A stretch of 39,447 bases of DNA from Candidatus Pollutiaquabacter sp. (GTDB lineage: Bacteria > Bacteroidota > Bacteroidia > AKYH767-A > 2013-40CM-41-45), in the NCBI GenBank assembly GCA_947465495.1, contig CANIAS010000022.1, positions 1 through 39,447 on the forward strand, given 5' to 3'. Below, piece after piece: positions 29,001 through 37,672 of this stretch. The notes under the pieces were generated by a model. It was not told the DNA's origin, ran no database searches, and saw only the letters and a program-made list of their open reading frames with translations. Both the position numbers and the translations under genes were made by a program. Position 1 is the first letter of the stretch. Each line of letters begins with the position of its first letter.

Positions 29001-29305
29001 TGAAGTACATCAGGATCCATGTTTACATCCACTGAATTGGATGCGCCCATGGTGACGTCTTTTGATTTCATTCCAACTCCCGAAAAACGCAGGGTCTTGG
29101 AATTACTAGGAACGGTCAATTTGTAATTACCGTCCATGTCTGTACTGGTACCGATGGTAGTACCCACCACCACCACGCTGACGCCGGGAACTGTGGAGTT
29201 GTCGCCCGACGAGGTGACCTTACCGCTGACGGTACGGTCTTGCGCGGATGCTTGCATCGTGAAGATGGCAAGCAGAAACGCTAGAAGCGTAAGCTTTTGT
29301 CTCAT
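26087..29305 (-). CDS. SusC/RagA-family TonB-linked outer-membrane transporter
   Basis: A 1072-residue TonB-dependent transporter. After the signal peptide (MRQKLTLLAFLLAIFTMQAS) comes a carboxypeptidase-like regulatory domain (about 24-105, with GKVTSSGDNSTVPGVSVVVV). The plug follows (about 115-250), with the family phrases LSALAGKVAGAQI, SVRLRGVTSITGDNSPLIII and INVLKGPSATALYGINAANG. The remaining 800 residues form the 22-strand barrel, closing with SYGFSVRVTL. The segment VSAIGIKQEKKAVGYSTQTV before the plug is common in this group. No STN domain is present, so direct signalling to an anti-sigma factor is unlikely. It forms a two-gene unit with the SusD-like gene. Confidence 0.95.
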   Translation of the reverse strand: MRQKLTLLAFLLAIFTMQASAQDRTVSGKVTSSGDNSTVPGVSVVVVGTTIGTSTDMDGNYKLTVPSNSKTLRFSGVGMKSKDVTMGASNSVDVNMDPDVLQLQEMVVSAIGIKQEKKAVGYSTQTVSGDNLTKAGQTNTLSALAGKVAGAQITTTAGTPGASVSVRLRGVTSITGDNSPLIIIDGVPIDNSYDASGNPDNGGNNLLESVNNSNRAIDINPDDIESINVLKGPSATALYGINAANGALIITTKKGKGRQGGGVSVTLGTKFNWSQVNKLPDLQDQWVKGTGNNYRSYESSTSGSWGPSVDTTYWDPSQASLFNANGQMIGSARADTTPGAIKMTPFDNLDQFYRTGFAIENNVSLSGGDDRNTFRVSYSRVKDNGVVPTSDFTRNTLALAGTSALSKKLSATGSFTYSNSGGRRVQQGSNLSGLMLDLLRTPVSFDNSNGNDDPEASSAYILSDGRQRNYRGGVGYDNPYWTINQNPFKDEVNRLISSVQANYQVYDWLDVTYRVGLDFYNDRRNQQFAIGSGANPDGQVYNQDIFYRHLNQDLIVNAKKDFTDELKGSITLGHNSFRYYKNYNYVQGDILNFPDFYNISNASSVISRQSEYNYQTRAFYGQGRLAWRDQVFLELTGRSESSSTLPTDDNTFFYPSAALGWVFSETMDLQNKYFTYGKVRMSYAIVGKDAPLYVLQNYYGSATVNDGWTSGISFPLNGLSGYTIDNVLGNPGLKPEKTKSFEVGADLKFLDNRIGVDITYYKSTSEDQILAVPIAGSTGYQAQIKNAGSMENKGWEIMLYATPVKLKDFQWDIGMNYSRNRNKVLALADGVNELFLGGFEGSAIYAVAGQPYGQIYGGRFVRDGNGNLVIVDGLPVQDDQTGIIGNPNPDWLMGITNTFTYKNFTLNTLFDIRQGGDIWNGTRGALVFFGRAAETENRGSTTVFQGVNGYYDADNNLVITSDPNTTSATLDQSYYQGIGSGFSGPAEPFVEDGSFIRLRELSLSYSLDKKWLKGTPFGSIDVSVIGRNLWLKTDYTGVDPETSLTGASNSLGMDYFNMPGTKSYGFSVRVTL

Positions 29306-29652
29306 AGAATTTGGTTTTGGTTAGTTAGTTGACTTTAAAACAGAGGTCAATCTAAATATTTTAAATCAACATTTAACATGTTTTAACGGTACTGAAAAAT
29401 AGCTTAGCTATTAAACTTCAGTAAATCAACCGTTTGAATTGTAAACAGCCTGTTAATAACCAAGAGTAAACGATTGATTATTTGTAAAAATTCGAGCCAT
29501 TTCGGGAATAACAAATGATCATAAATCAGGATCATACAATAAACTGTAGCTGGCCTATAGTAATTAACTGCACGCAATACTGAGTATTACTACAAGGCAA
29601 TAGATAAATCAGTTGTTAATACTAATTCAATAAAACGAGGGTCTTTGAAAAA
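29306..29652. other. Intergenic region upstream of the SusC-like gene
   Basis: This 347-bp AT-rich stretch separates the smpB stop from the SusC-like start on the same strand, so it should hold the susCD promoter. I found no exact TAnnTTTG box. A perfect palindrome AATACT-G-AGTATT sits at 29576-29588, and GATCATA occurs twice close together around 29517-29537. Neither can be assigned. No RNA gene is seen. Confidence 0.5.
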
Positions 29653-30102
29653 TCAATCACCGACTCGTCGAAGTTCCCGCTCTACGTCACGCTTCTTTAC
29701 ATCCTCGCGCTTATCGTAGTTTTTCTTTCCTTTCGCCAAGGCAATTTCGAGTTTGACAAATCCATTTTCATTAAAAAAAAGCTGTACAGGAATCAAGGTG
29801 ATGCCTTTCTCTTTTAGCTTCACGGAAATCTTCTTGAGTTCACTCCGATTTAAAAGCAGTTTGCGAGAGCGCCGTGGATCGTGATTATAATGCGAAGCCT
29901 GCTTCAATTCCTTGATGTACATGTTACGGATGAACAGTTCATCGTGCTCCAGCAAGCAGTAGGCATCCCCAATATTCGCTTCACCTGTACGAAGCGACTT
30001 CACTTCAGTCCCAGTCAAAACAATGCCCGCCGTATACGTCTGCATCAGATGATACTCGTAGGCGGCCTTGCGGTTTTTTATCACTGGTGATTGATCCGAC
30101 AT
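29653..30102 (-). CDS. smpB: SsrA-binding protein SmpB
   Basis: tmRNA-binding protein of the trans-translation system that rescues stalled ribosomes. At 149 residues it is the usual length. Hallmarks are NRKAAYEYHLMQTYTAGIVL, TGTEVKSLRTGEANIGDAYC, the ASHYNHDPRRSRKLLLNRSE segment and LVPVQLFF-type strands. The Lys/Arg-rich tail GKKNYDKREDVKKRDVEREL inserts into the ribosome channel. The ATG at 30102 follows an exact -7 box by seven bases. The ssrA RNA gene itself is not seen in the window. Confidence 0.97.
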   Translation of the reverse strand: MSDQSPVIKNRKAAYEYHLMQTYTAGIVLTGTEVKSLRTGEANIGDAYCLLEHDELFIRNMYIKELKQASHYNHDPRRSRKLLLNRSELKKISVKLKEKGITLIPVQLFFNENGFVKLEIALAKGKKNYDKREDVKKRDVERELRRVGD

Positions 30103-30109
30103 GTGATTG

Positions 30110-30117
30110 CAAAGGTA
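30110..30117 (-). promoter_or_regulatory. -7 box of smpB
   Basis: The minus strand reads TACCTTTG, an exact match to TAnnTTTG, with seven bases between it and the ATG. The transcript would start at or next to the start codon, so smpB mRNA may be leaderless. Confidence 0.5.
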
Positions 30118-30193
30118 CTTTTTAAAACCAAGTAGGAGGTAGGAATGGAAGGAGGATTTATTCCTACTTAAAAATAGTAATTACTACTGCTCA

Positions 30194-32083
30194 CTAACGT
30201 ACAATCAGCACGGGCATTTTTACTCGATGTCTGACCGCATCAACCGTGGAACCATAAACGAAATCTTTATACCCTTTGTGACCGTGCGCACCTAATACCA
30301 ACAAATCGGCATTAAAAGCTATTGCCATATCTGAAATGGCCTTTGAAGGGCGGCCAAAACCAATCATACTATCAACGCGATATCCTTTATCGCGAAGTTG
30401 CTGGCAATAGGCTTCCAGCAGCTTGCGATCGGATTGAAGTTCTAAATCGCTGATGTCGCTTGACATCATCATAGCGCCTGCAGATTCAAGCACGTGTATA
30501 AGTAAGTACTCAGCTTCCAGTCCACCTTGTGTTAAAGCGGCAGAAAGCGATCGCTGGTCTTTCGCTGAAAAATCAAGTGCTACGGCTATCTTTCGATACG
30601 ATTCGTGCGCCATAGCTTCCAATGGCTCTTGATGGGCATGGTTAGACTGTTTACGTGGAACTGGCTTATGTTTGCTTAACCATGGACGAATGGTGATGTA
30701 GACTAGCAATGCACCTACGCTAATGGTCAATGGTAGTACCAATCCATATATAACCAAGGGATGACCACTGGTAGTCATCCAATCATACAAATAGGAAGTA
30801 ACCAATCTGGCATTTAATCCAACGATAATCAAGGATGAAATCCACGCCAATACTTTCACCCAGTTCGAAATGACGAATTCTCCCATTCGTTGTCGGTCGC
30901 TGACGAAATGAATGAGAGGTATTACTGCAAAACCCAGCTGGAGACTGAGTATTACTTGCGATAGCACCAGCAATTTTCCTGTTGCCGCTTCACCATAATA
31001 AAAGATGGTTAGAAGGGCTGGCACAATGGCAATCAGTCGGGTAATCAGTCGTCGCATCCATGGTGCGATTCGTAAATTTAAATAGCCCTCCATCACGATC
31101 TGACCTGCTAAGGTGCCTGTGATGGTGGAGCTCTGCCCGGCGGCAATAAGTGCAATGGCGAATAAGGCAGGTGCAAGCTTGGATCCTAATAACGGTTCAA
31201 GAAATGCGTGTGCATCTTTAATATCGGCGACCTCAAACAGTCCGTTGCGGTAAAACGTGGCAGCTGCCAAAATCAGAATGGCAGCATTGACAAAGAAAGC
31301 AAGGTTTAAGGCGATGGTGGAATCAATCAGGTTATACTTCAATGCCCTGCGAATGGAAGTCGGGTTCTGTTCTACTTTTCGTGTTTGTACCAGAGAAGAA
31401 TGTAGGTACAAATTGTGAGGCATAACAGTCGCTCCGATAATGCCTATTGCAATGTATAAGGCAGTTTCATCGGGCAAGGAGGGAACGAACCCTTGAAGAA
31501 TTTCTCCAGTTACCGGCTGAACAATGATCATTTCCGCCAAAAATGCCATGCCAATTATGCCAATCAAGCAAATAATGAAGGCTTCAATCTTTCGCATTCC
31601 AAAATTGATCAAGAACAATAACAGGAACGTGTCGAGCACTGTAATACAAACTCCCCACATCAAGGGCAATCCAAAAAGTAATTGAATGCCAATGGCCATG
31701 CCTAGAACTTCGGCCAAATCCGTTGCAGCTATGGCAATTTCAGCCAAAAGGTATAGGAAGAGATTGATCGGTCGTGAATAGGTCTGTCGGGATGCTTGTG
31801 CAAGATCATGTCCGCTAACGATGCCAAGACGGGCACTCAGACTTTGCAATAAGACTGCCATCAAATTCGACATTAGTAATACCCAGATTAAGGTATAACC
31901 ATATCGACTTCCACCGGCAATATCCGTAGCCCAATTCCCTGGATCCATATAGCCGACACTCACTAAATAAGCCGGACCTAAAAACGCGAACAACCGACGG
32001 AAACCCTTCAGCTTCGTAGAAGTAGTATCAATGGATCCGTGGACTTCGGATAGCGAACGGTGTGGCTCGTGACGTTGATTCAT
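30194..32083 (-). CDS. Nramp divalent metal transporter fused to a universal stress protein domain
   Basis: A 629-residue fusion. Residues about 30-470 are an Nramp (MntH-like) proton-coupled importer of Mn2+/Fe2+, with about 11 membrane helices. The metal-site motif is DPGN (47-50) in helix 1 and MPHN (221-224) in helix 6, where Nramp usually has MPHN with a Met ligand. Residues about 496-629 are a cytosolic universal stress protein domain ([20 protein letters not shown]) with the nucleotide-binding signature [17 protein letters not shown] near the end. A charged linker (470-495) joins them. The domain could sense ATP or stress to gate transport, which is an inference. It is divergent from pyrD. 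Confidence 0.93.
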   Translation of the reverse strand: MNQRHEPHRSLSEVHGSIDTTSTKLKGFRRLFAFLGPAYLVSVGYMDPGNWATDIAGGSRYGYTLIWVLLMSNLMAVLLQSLSARLGIVSGHDLAQASRQTYSRPINLFLYLLAEIAIAATDLAEVLGMAIGIQLLFGLPLMWGVCITVLDTFLLLFLINFGMRKIEAFIICLIGIIGMAFLAEMIIVQPVTGEILQGFVPSLPDETALYIAIGIIGATVMPHNLYLHSSLVQTRKVEQNPTSIRRALKYNLIDSTIALNLAFFVNAAILILAAATFYRNGLFEVADIKDAHAFLEPLLGSKLAPALFAIALIAAGQSSTITGTLAGQIVMEGYLNLRIAPWMRRLITRLIAIVPALLTIFYYGEAATGKLLVLSQVILSLQLGFAVIPLIHFVSDRQRMGEFVISNWVKVLAWISSLIIVGLNARLVTSYLYDWMTTSGHPLVIYGLVLPLTISVGALLVYITIRPWLSKHKPVPRKQSNHAHQEPLEAMAHESYRKIAVALDFSAKDQRSLSAALTQGGLEAEYLLIHVLESAGAMMMSSDISDLELQSDRKLLEAYCQQLRDKGYRVDSMIGFGRPSKAISDMAIAFNADLLVLGAHGHKGYKDFVYGSTVDAVRHRVKMPVLIVR

Positions 32084-32188
32084 CGAAGTATAAATTTACA
32101 TACTATTCCATGGCAGGATTCTTTATTTATGCTAAAGCTTCAACAAGTTTTCAAGGTGGTGATTGCTTTTGTATTTTCGTCGCCAGAT

Positions 32189-33232
32189 ATGTACCAGCGC
32201 CTCCTTAAGCCTCTTTTATTTCTGTTCCAGCCGGAAACTGCTCACCATATCGTCTTTTTCTTACTTGAATCGATAGGTCGGATTCCGGGCGGGCGCTGGT
32301 TGATCAGAAAGCTACACAGACCCATTCAGCCAAAGGAAGCAGTGACCGTTGCAGGACTTCGTTTCCCCAACCGAATTGGGCTCGCAGCTGGTTTCGATAA
32401 AAATGCAAAAGTGTTCAGAGAATTAGGTGCCTTGGGTTTTGGATTCGTTGAAATTGGAACCGTAACCCCGGTAGCCCAGGCTGGAAACCCCAAGCCTCGG
32501 TTGTTTCGCCTACCTGCTGATAATGCACTGATTAATCGGATGGGTTTCAATAATGACGGATTGGCTGCTATCGTTCAACGACTGAAGGTAGACCATCCGG
32601 GTATCCTTATCGGTGGCAACATCGGTAAAAATAAAGCCACACCAAATGAACGTGCGGATGAAGATTACGGCATCTGTTTTAATGCCCTTTTTGAAGTGGT
32701 CGATTACTTTGTCGTAAATGTTAGTTCTCCAAACACACCAGGCTTACGCGCTTTGCAGGAGAAAAAACCACTTCAGGAAATCCTAAATAAGCTGCAGGTA
32801 TTCAATAATTTAAAGGCTTCTAAATTAAAAATTACTAAACGTCCTATTTTTCTTAAAATAGCACCTGATTTAACCAATGAGCAACTCGACGATGTGGTGG
32901 AAGTAATTCTAGAATCCGGCTGCGCAGGAGTAATAGCTACCAATACGACCATCCTGCGAAGTGGTCTAAAATCGGATAACCAGAAAGTACTTGAAATTGG
33001 TGCCGGAGGGCTCAGCGGCAAACCGCTCACTGACCGATCCACTGCCGTCATTCGTTATCTGCATACTAAATCAGATGGTCAATTTGCCATTATTGGCGTC
33101 GGAGGAATTCATTCAGCCCAAGATGCCTTGGAAAAGTTATCAGCAGGAGCATCGCTAGTTCAACTTTACACAGGCTTTGTCTATGAAGGACCACGTTTGG
33201 TTACACAAATCCGTAAAGCAATTATTCGCTGA
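32189..33232 (+). CDS. pyrD: Dihydroorotate dehydrogenase, quinone type (class 2)
   Basis: Membrane-associated flavoenzyme that oxidises dihydroorotate to orotate in pyrimidine synthesis and passes electrons to quinone. Starting at the ATG for [20 protein letters not shown] gives 347 residues with the amphipathic N-terminal helix pair typical of class 2. The longer open frame back to 32060 overlaps the divergent transporter gene and is unlikely. Motifs: [41 protein letters not shown], the catalytic Ser region [23 protein letters not shown], and the FMN-phosphate segment IIGVGGI near the end. It ends 25 bp from the convergent phoU. Confidence 0.94.
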   Translation: MYQRLLKPLLFLFQPETAHHIVFFLLESIGRIPGGRWLIRKLHRPIQPKEAVTVAGLRFPNRIGLAAGFDKNAKVFRELGALGFGFVEIGTVTPVAQAGNPKPRLFRLPADNALINRMGFNNDGLAAIVQRLKVDHPGILIGGNIGKNKATPNERADEDYGICFNALFEVVDYFVVNVSSPNTPGLRALQEKKPLQEILNKLQVFNNLKASKLKITKRPIFLKIAPDLTNEQLDDVVEVILESGCAGVIATNTTILRSGLKSDNQKVLEIGAGGLSGKPLTDRSTAVIRYLHTKSDGQFAIIGVGGIHSAQDALEKLSAGASLVQLYTGFVYEGPRLVTQIRKAIIR

Positions 33233-33257
33233 ACCTCAGCCGTCAATCACAAGAAGC

Positions 33258-33917
33258 TTACTTTTCTAGGTGCTTCAACACTTTCGCCTCTAGGTAAAAA
33301 ATGATTTCTTCAGCCACATTCTTCGTTTGATCACCTGTCCGTTCCAGTTTCCGTATGGCTGAAACGATGTGTAGAGCAGGAGTAATACCATCCACGTTGC
33401 GTCGAATGACTACTTCAATAGCCGCATTCGCGGCGCCGTTAATTTGATCCAACAATTCATCTTTCTGGAAAACTCCCCTGGCAAGCTTTGCATTTTCATT
33501 CTGAAATGCAAGTTGCGTATCGTTCATCATCGAGATTGCTTGGTCAAACATTTCATTTAAACGAGTAATCTCCATCAATTCGGCACTAAATGGCGCTTGT
33601 GCTTCAATTACATATCGCGCAATTCCATCTGCAATATCCCCAACACGTTCCAGGTTGGAATTTATTTTTAAAACAGCCAATACAAATCGTAAATCAATGG
33701 CCACCGGATTAAACAACGCAAAGATATTTTCACAGTCTTTATCGATCTTAAGCTCCAGTGCATTGACGCGCTTTTCATTGAAGTTCACTTCGTGAGCCAA
33801 TTCTTTATCAAAATCAACCATGGCTAATTGAGCCTTGCGTAATTGCGAGGCGACCAGGTCGAACATCTCGATGCATTCTGACTTTAACCGCTTTAATTCA
33901 GTATCCAGGTGTGACAT
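33258..33917 (-). CDS. phoU: Phosphate transport regulator PhoU
   Basis: A 219-residue protein of two tandem three-helix PhoU repeats (about 1-105 and 110-219) with the metal-binding-type motif FALFNPVAIDLRFVLAVLKI and the parallel second-half segment RLNEMFDQAISMMNDTQLAF. It links the Pst transporter to the PhoR/PhoB pair and represses the Pho response when phosphate is plentiful. It is the last gene of the phosphate unit, 63 bp after pstB. Confidence 0.95.
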   Translation of the reverse strand: MSHLDTELKRLKSECIEMFDLVASQLRKAQLAMVDFDKELAHEVNFNEKRVNALELKIDKDCENIFALFNPVAIDLRFVLAVLKINSNLERVGDIADGIARYVIEAQAPFSAELMEITRLNEMFDQAISMMNDTQLAFQNENAKLARGVFQKDELLDQINGAANAAIEVVIRRNVDGITPALHIVSAIRKLERTGDQTKNVAEEIIFYLEAKVLKHLEK

Positions 33918-33980
33918 GTTGCAGTTTAATTGATAGGTAACTTGTTCTGTACAATTTCAAAATAAAGATGAAAGCAATGA

Positions 33981-34739
33981 TTACCCAAAACGTCCGGTAA
34001 CGTATGCCTGAGTTCTGGAATCGGTTGGATTGGTAAAAATATGAGGCGTTGTATCGTATTCAATCAGTTCGCCGAGGTAAAAGAAAGCAGTCTTGTCACT
34101 GACACGACCTGCTTGTTGCATGTTGTGTGTGACAATGATAATGGTATACTTTTCCTTCAATTCATAAATCAACTCCTCGATTTTAGCCGTCGAAATAGGA
34201 TCCAGCGCAGATGCTGGTTCGTCCATCAACAACACCGATGGTTCATTAGCCAATGCGCGTGCTATGCAAAGCCGCTGTTGCTGCCCCCCCGACAATTCAA
34301 AAGCAGACTTGTTCAGTTTGTCTTTGACTTCGTTCCAAAGTGCTGATTGTTTCAAGGAAGTTTCAACACGCTCTTCGATGTAATCTTTGTTCTTGATTCC
34401 ATTGACCCTTAAACCGTAAGCAACATTCTCAAAAATGCTCTTTGGAAATGGATTAGGTTTCTGAAAAACCATGCCCACTTTTTTCCGCAGTTCATCGATA
34501 CGCATTCCTAATCCTTTACCATAAATATCACGACCTTCTACCAGTACATCGCCTTCAATCCGCACATTGTCAATTAAATCGTTCATACGGTTGAACAAAC
34601 GCAGGTAGGTTGATTTACCACAACCGGATGGACCAATCAATGCCGTCACAGTATTAGACTCAATCTGCATTGAAATATCCTTCAGGGCGTGGAAATCCCC
34701 GTAGTAAAGCTGGACGTTCTTGGTTTCTATCATTCGCAT
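33981..34739 (-). CDS. pstB: Phosphate ABC transporter ATP-binding protein PstB
   Basis: The ATPase of the Pst high-affinity phosphate importer, 252 residues. Walker [10 protein letters not shown] (36-44), the Pst-type segment [11 protein letters not shown]-loop [20 protein letters not shown], signature [16 protein letters not shown] (148-163), Walker [13 protein letters not shown] (169-180), and the H-loop in [11 protein letters not shown]. The ATG at 34739 is taken; an ATG two codons in is also possible. It lies 14 bp after pstA. Confidence 0.97.
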   Translation of the reverse strand: MRMIETKNVQLYYGDFHALKDISMQIESNTVTALIGPSGCGKSTYLRLFNRMNDLIDNVRIEGDVLVEGRDIYGKGLGMRIDELRKKVGMVFQKPNPFPKSIFENVAYGLRVNGIKNKDYIEERVETSLKQSALWNEVKDKLNKSAFELSGGQQQRLCIARALANEPSVLLMDEPASALDPISTAKIEELIYELKEKYTIIIVTHNMQQAGRVSDKTAFFYLGELIEYDTTPHIFTNPTDSRTQAYVTGRFG

Positions 34740-34753
34740 CGTTTCGCCTTTCT

Positions 34754-35608
34754 TTAGTTCATTTTAACACGGTTGCTGAAATACCGACGTAGTGCGTTGG
34801 CTAGCAAGTTCAATAATAAGACAATCATGACCAGCACCAACGCCGTACCGTATGCCATATCTCTAGAGGCAGTAATGTTCGTACCACTGGTGGAAATAAC
34901 GTACAGGTGATACGGAAGCGCCATGACTTGATCAAATACGGAAGTCGGAAGTTGTGGTAAAAAGTAGGCCGCCACTGTAAAAAGGATCGGTGCAGTTTCG
35001 CCAGAAACACGTCCAATGGCAAGGATTAAACCAGTAATAATATTGGGCGTTGCAATAGGAAGCACCACTTTACGGATGGTTTGTAGTTTGGTAGCGCCTA
35101 GCGCAAGGCTACCTTGACGGAAACTGTTTTCAACCGCTAGCAAAGCTTCTTCCGTAACACGAATCACTACCGGTAATGCAAGCAATCCTAGCGTTAGCGA
35201 TCCAGCTAAAATAGAATCGCCAAAGTTGAGTTTCTTAACGAATAATGCCATACCAAACAAACCGAATACAATGGATGGTATACCCGCCAAATTATTGGTC
35301 ATAAGCTTTATGAAGCGCTTGAACCAATTATCTTTTGCATATTCATTAATATAAATACCTGCCAAGAGTCCAATCGGGAAAGCAAAGATCATTGATCCAC
35401 CAACCAGGCAAAGTGTTCCAATAATGGCAGGGTAAATACCCCCTTTAGTCATTCCGTCTTCAGGGATGGATGTTAAAAACTCCCAACTGATCGTCCTCCA
35501 ACCTCGAGAAAAGATGAAGTAGAGAATTCCTAATAATAATGCGACAACGCACCAAGCGAAAATCCGGAATATCCAGAAGGCGATCTGTTGTTTCGTCTGC
35601 TTCTCCAT
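34754..35608 (-). CDS. pstA: Phosphate ABC transporter permease PstA
   Basis: Inner-membrane permease subunit of the Pst importer, 284 residues and about six transmembrane helices. The permease coupling loop reads [20 protein letters not shown] (about 168-187) and pairs with PstB. Other family segments are [11 protein letters not shown] and [20 protein letters not shown]. It starts 2 bp after the pstC stop, so translation is tightly linked. Unlike PstC it carries no large periplasmic insert. Confidence 0.96.
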   Translation of the reverse strand: MEKQTKQQIAFWIFRIFAWCVVALLLGILYFIFSRGWRTISWEFLTSIPEDGMTKGGIYPAIIGTLCLVGGSMIFAFPIGLLAGIYINEYAKDNWFKRFIKLMTNNLAGIPSIVFGLFGMALFVKKLNFGDSILAGSLTLGLLALPVVIRVTEEALLAVENSFRQGSLALGATKLQTIRKVVLPIATPNIITGLILAIGRVSGETAPILFTVAAYFLPQLPTSVFDQVMALPYHLYVISTSGTNITASRDMAYGTALVLVMIVLLLNLLANALRRYFSNRVKMN

Positions 35609-35610
35609 GA

Positions 35611-36816
35611 TTATTTCTTGAATTTACGTTTAGCTGAAATGCGTTCCACCCAAATGTTGATAATCAATGTGATGATGAAAAGTATGCAACCTAATGCAAA
35701 GAGGGCCTTGTAATGCACACCACCGTTCGGCGCTTCGCCAAGTTCAGCAGCAATCGTAGCTGGAATTGTACGTACCGGCTGCAAAATACTCTTGGGCATC
35801 ACTGCAGCGTTTCCAGTTACCATCAATACTGCCATGGTTTCACCAATTGCACGACCAATGCCAAGAATGGCGGCTGCTGAAATTCCAGACATAGAATAGG
35901 GTAGAACCACTTTTTGAATGGTCTGCCACTTATTGGCACCCAATGCCAACGATGCTTCACGCATACTTCTGGGAGTATTACGGATAGCATCTTCAGAGAC
36001 CGTAATAATAGTAGGTAAGGCCATAATGGCTAATACTAATGATCCGGCTAATGCTGTTTCTCCGACAGGCAAATCAAACACGTCGTGAATAAAAGGAACA
36101 ATGGTGATTAGTCCGAAAAATCCATAAACAACAGAAGGAATTCCAGCCAGTAATTCGATAACTGGTTTAAGCACTTTTCGTATTCGCTCATCCGCAATCT
36201 CAGCCATGTAAATCGCAGTAGCAAGTCCGATGGGTAAGGCTAATAATATCGCCAATAAGGAAACCATCAATGTTCCTAAAATCAAAGGCAATACACCAAG
36301 CTGAACAGCAGGCTCTGCAGTGGGAAACCATTCTTTTCCAGAAAGAAAATCTGGCAAATTATTTTTATTGACGTCAATGGTGTGGCCTTTAAAATAGCTG
36401 GTACGGTATGACTCATTAATTACGGCAAGCGCATTCGGGAGACTATCAACTAATCGACTGAAACAATCAGGCAAATGCTCGAACTCGGCGCCGATTTGTT
36501 CTTCAGAGTAATAGTTGCCAATATCATTGACGGTAATAATCAAAATGTCTTCATCCTTACCGCCAACCTCTTTCCAATTGGTGATTTTCTGGTCGAAAAT
36601 ATCTTTGATAGAGACCGCGCTTAGTTTTTGGACAGGATTACTTTCGTTGACCACCAACGCTGTTTTATTTTCCAATGGCGAAGTCCCGAAGAGTGATAGC
36701 CCTTCATTGAATAAGAAAACGACAATGAGCAGTACCGTCAGGGAAGTGACAGTACCGCTCAAGGCGAGCAATCCTTCGATGAATCGCTCCGTAAATTGTC
36801 TATAAGCTCTTTTCAA
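35611..36816 (-). CDS. pstC: Phosphate ABC transporter permease PstC with a PstS-like periplasmic insert
   Basis: Second permease subunit of the Pst importer. At 401 residues it is roughly 80-100 longer than common PstC. The membrane part is normal: one helix at about 22-42, five more after 172, and the coupling loop MREASLALGANKWQTIQKV. Between the first and second helices lies an extra periplasmic domain of about 120 residues (45-165). Its first part (53-98) clearly resembles PstS 104-145 next door: both have V-N-x-S-N-x-V-x-K-L, then an I-x-x-I stretch, then KI-x-NWKEVGG-x-D. The phosphate-loop SSGT of PstS is replaced by DIGN. It begins 11 bp after pstS. Confidence 0.95.
   Translation of the reverse strand: MKRAYRQFTERFIEGLLALSGTVTSLTVLLIVVFLFNEGLSLFGTSPLENKTALVVNESNPVQKLSAVSIKDIFDQKITNWKEVGGKDEDILIITVNDIGNYYSEEQIGAEFEHLPDCFSRLVDSLPNALAVINESYRTSYFKGHTIDVNKNNLPDFLSGKEWFPTAEPAVQLGVLPLILGTLMVSLLAILLALPIGLATAIYMAEIADERIRKVLKPVIELLAGIPSVVYGFFGLITIVPFIHDVFDLPVGETALAGSLVLAIMALPTIITVSEDAIRNTPRSMREASLALGANKWQTIQKVVLPYSMSGISAAAILGIGRAIGETMAVLMVTGNAAVMPKSILQPVRTIPATIAAELGEAPNGGVHYKALFALGCILFIITLIINIWVERISAKRKFKK
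36523..36660 (-). other. PstS-like segment within pstC
   Basis: Codons 53-98 of pstC. They align without gaps over most of their length to pstS codons 104-145 (37212-37337). Shared residues include the NWKEVGG block and the KI-x-N before it, with visible similarity at DNA level too (ctctttccaattggtgattt against cttctttccagtttttgatt). The wider insert spans 36322-36684. The second half may follow the same lobe, but the likeness there is weak. Confidence 0.7.
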
Positions 36817-36827
36817 GAAACAACTGA

Positions 36828-37646
36828 TTACTTACTCAAAGGAATATAGCCGACTTCATCCACTGTTTTCTGACCTTCTGGCGAAATTACATAATTCAAA
36901 AATGGTTTGACATAATTTTCCTTAGCAGTTGGATAGTAGAAATAGAGTGGACGAACAATTGGATAAGTTTTGTTTTTAGCAGTCTCCTTAGAGGCTAAAA
37001 TATAATTCTTACCGTTGTCATAAGAGACCGCAATATCCTTGACCTCATTATTTACATAGGCAAATCCTACATAACCAATAGCTCCTTTGGTCTGACCAAC
37101 CGATTGAATGATTGCACCGGTGGCAGGCATGTTCAAGACATTAGACGCATAATTCTTGCGGTTCATGACGAATTCTTTAAAAAATTCATACGTTCCGGAA
37201 CTTGTCTCTCTTGCATAAACGACAATCGTCATATCATCTCCTCCAACTTCTTTCCAGTTTTTGATTTTGCCCGTGTAGATGCCTTCGATTTGTTGACGGG
37301 TCAACTTTCCTACTTTATTGCTTGGATTAACAATGATAGAAAGTGCATCGTAACAAATTATCGTTTCTTTGACAGACTTGCCGGCATCTTGCAACTTTAG
37401 CCGCTCATCCATTTTTAATTTACGAGACGACATTGCAATATCCGTTGTGCCATCCATTAATGCAGCAATCCCTACACCGGACCCACCGCCCACAACAGTA
37501 ATTGGTTTCAATGGATTTGCTTTCATGTATTTTTCAGCCTCTTTCTGAGCCAAGGGTAATACAGTGTCACTGCCTTTCAAAACCACTTTTTGAGCAGAGG
37601 CCGTTAAAATGCTAGTTAGTGCTAGCAGAGCGATCAGTTTCTTCAT
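36828..37646 (-). CDS. pstS: Phosphate ABC transporter substrate-binding protein PstS
   Basis: Periplasmic phosphate-binding protein, 272 residues, with signal peptide MKKLIALLALTSILTASA. The phosphate-binding loops are visible: GSDTVLPL (25-32), MSSRKLKMDE (about 72-81) and ARETSSGTYEFF (145-156). The segment IKNWKEVGGDD lies between. It has no lipobox, so it is probably soluble or loosely held. It is the second gene of the unit, 26 bp behind the porin gene and 11 bp before pstC. Confidence 0.95.
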   Translation of the reverse strand: MKKLIALLALTSILTASAQKVVLKGSDTVLPLAQKEAEKYMKANPLKPITVVGGGSGVGIAALMDGTTDIAMSSRKLKMDERLKLQDAGKSVKETIICYDALSIIVNPSNKVGKLTRQQIEGIYTGKIKNWKEVGGDDMTIVVYARETSSGTYEFFKEFVMNRKNYASNVLNMPATGAIIQSVGQTKGAIGYVGFAYVNNEVKDIAVSYDNGKNYILASKETAKNKTYPIVRPLYFYYPTAKENYVKPFLNYVISPEGQKTVDEVGYIPLSK

Positions 37647-37672
37647 ACTATTTTTTTTATATTTTTTGTGGA

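Noticed and set aside
29576-29588. Perfect palindrome AATACT-G-AGTATT upstream of the SusC-like gene
   Set aside because: Too short and AT-rich to call an operator without conservation. It is mentioned only in the intergenic entry.
32060-32188. Longer N-terminus of pyrD
   Set aside because: It would overlap the divergent transporter gene and add 43 residues before the normal class 2 start. The ATG at 32189 gives the expected length.
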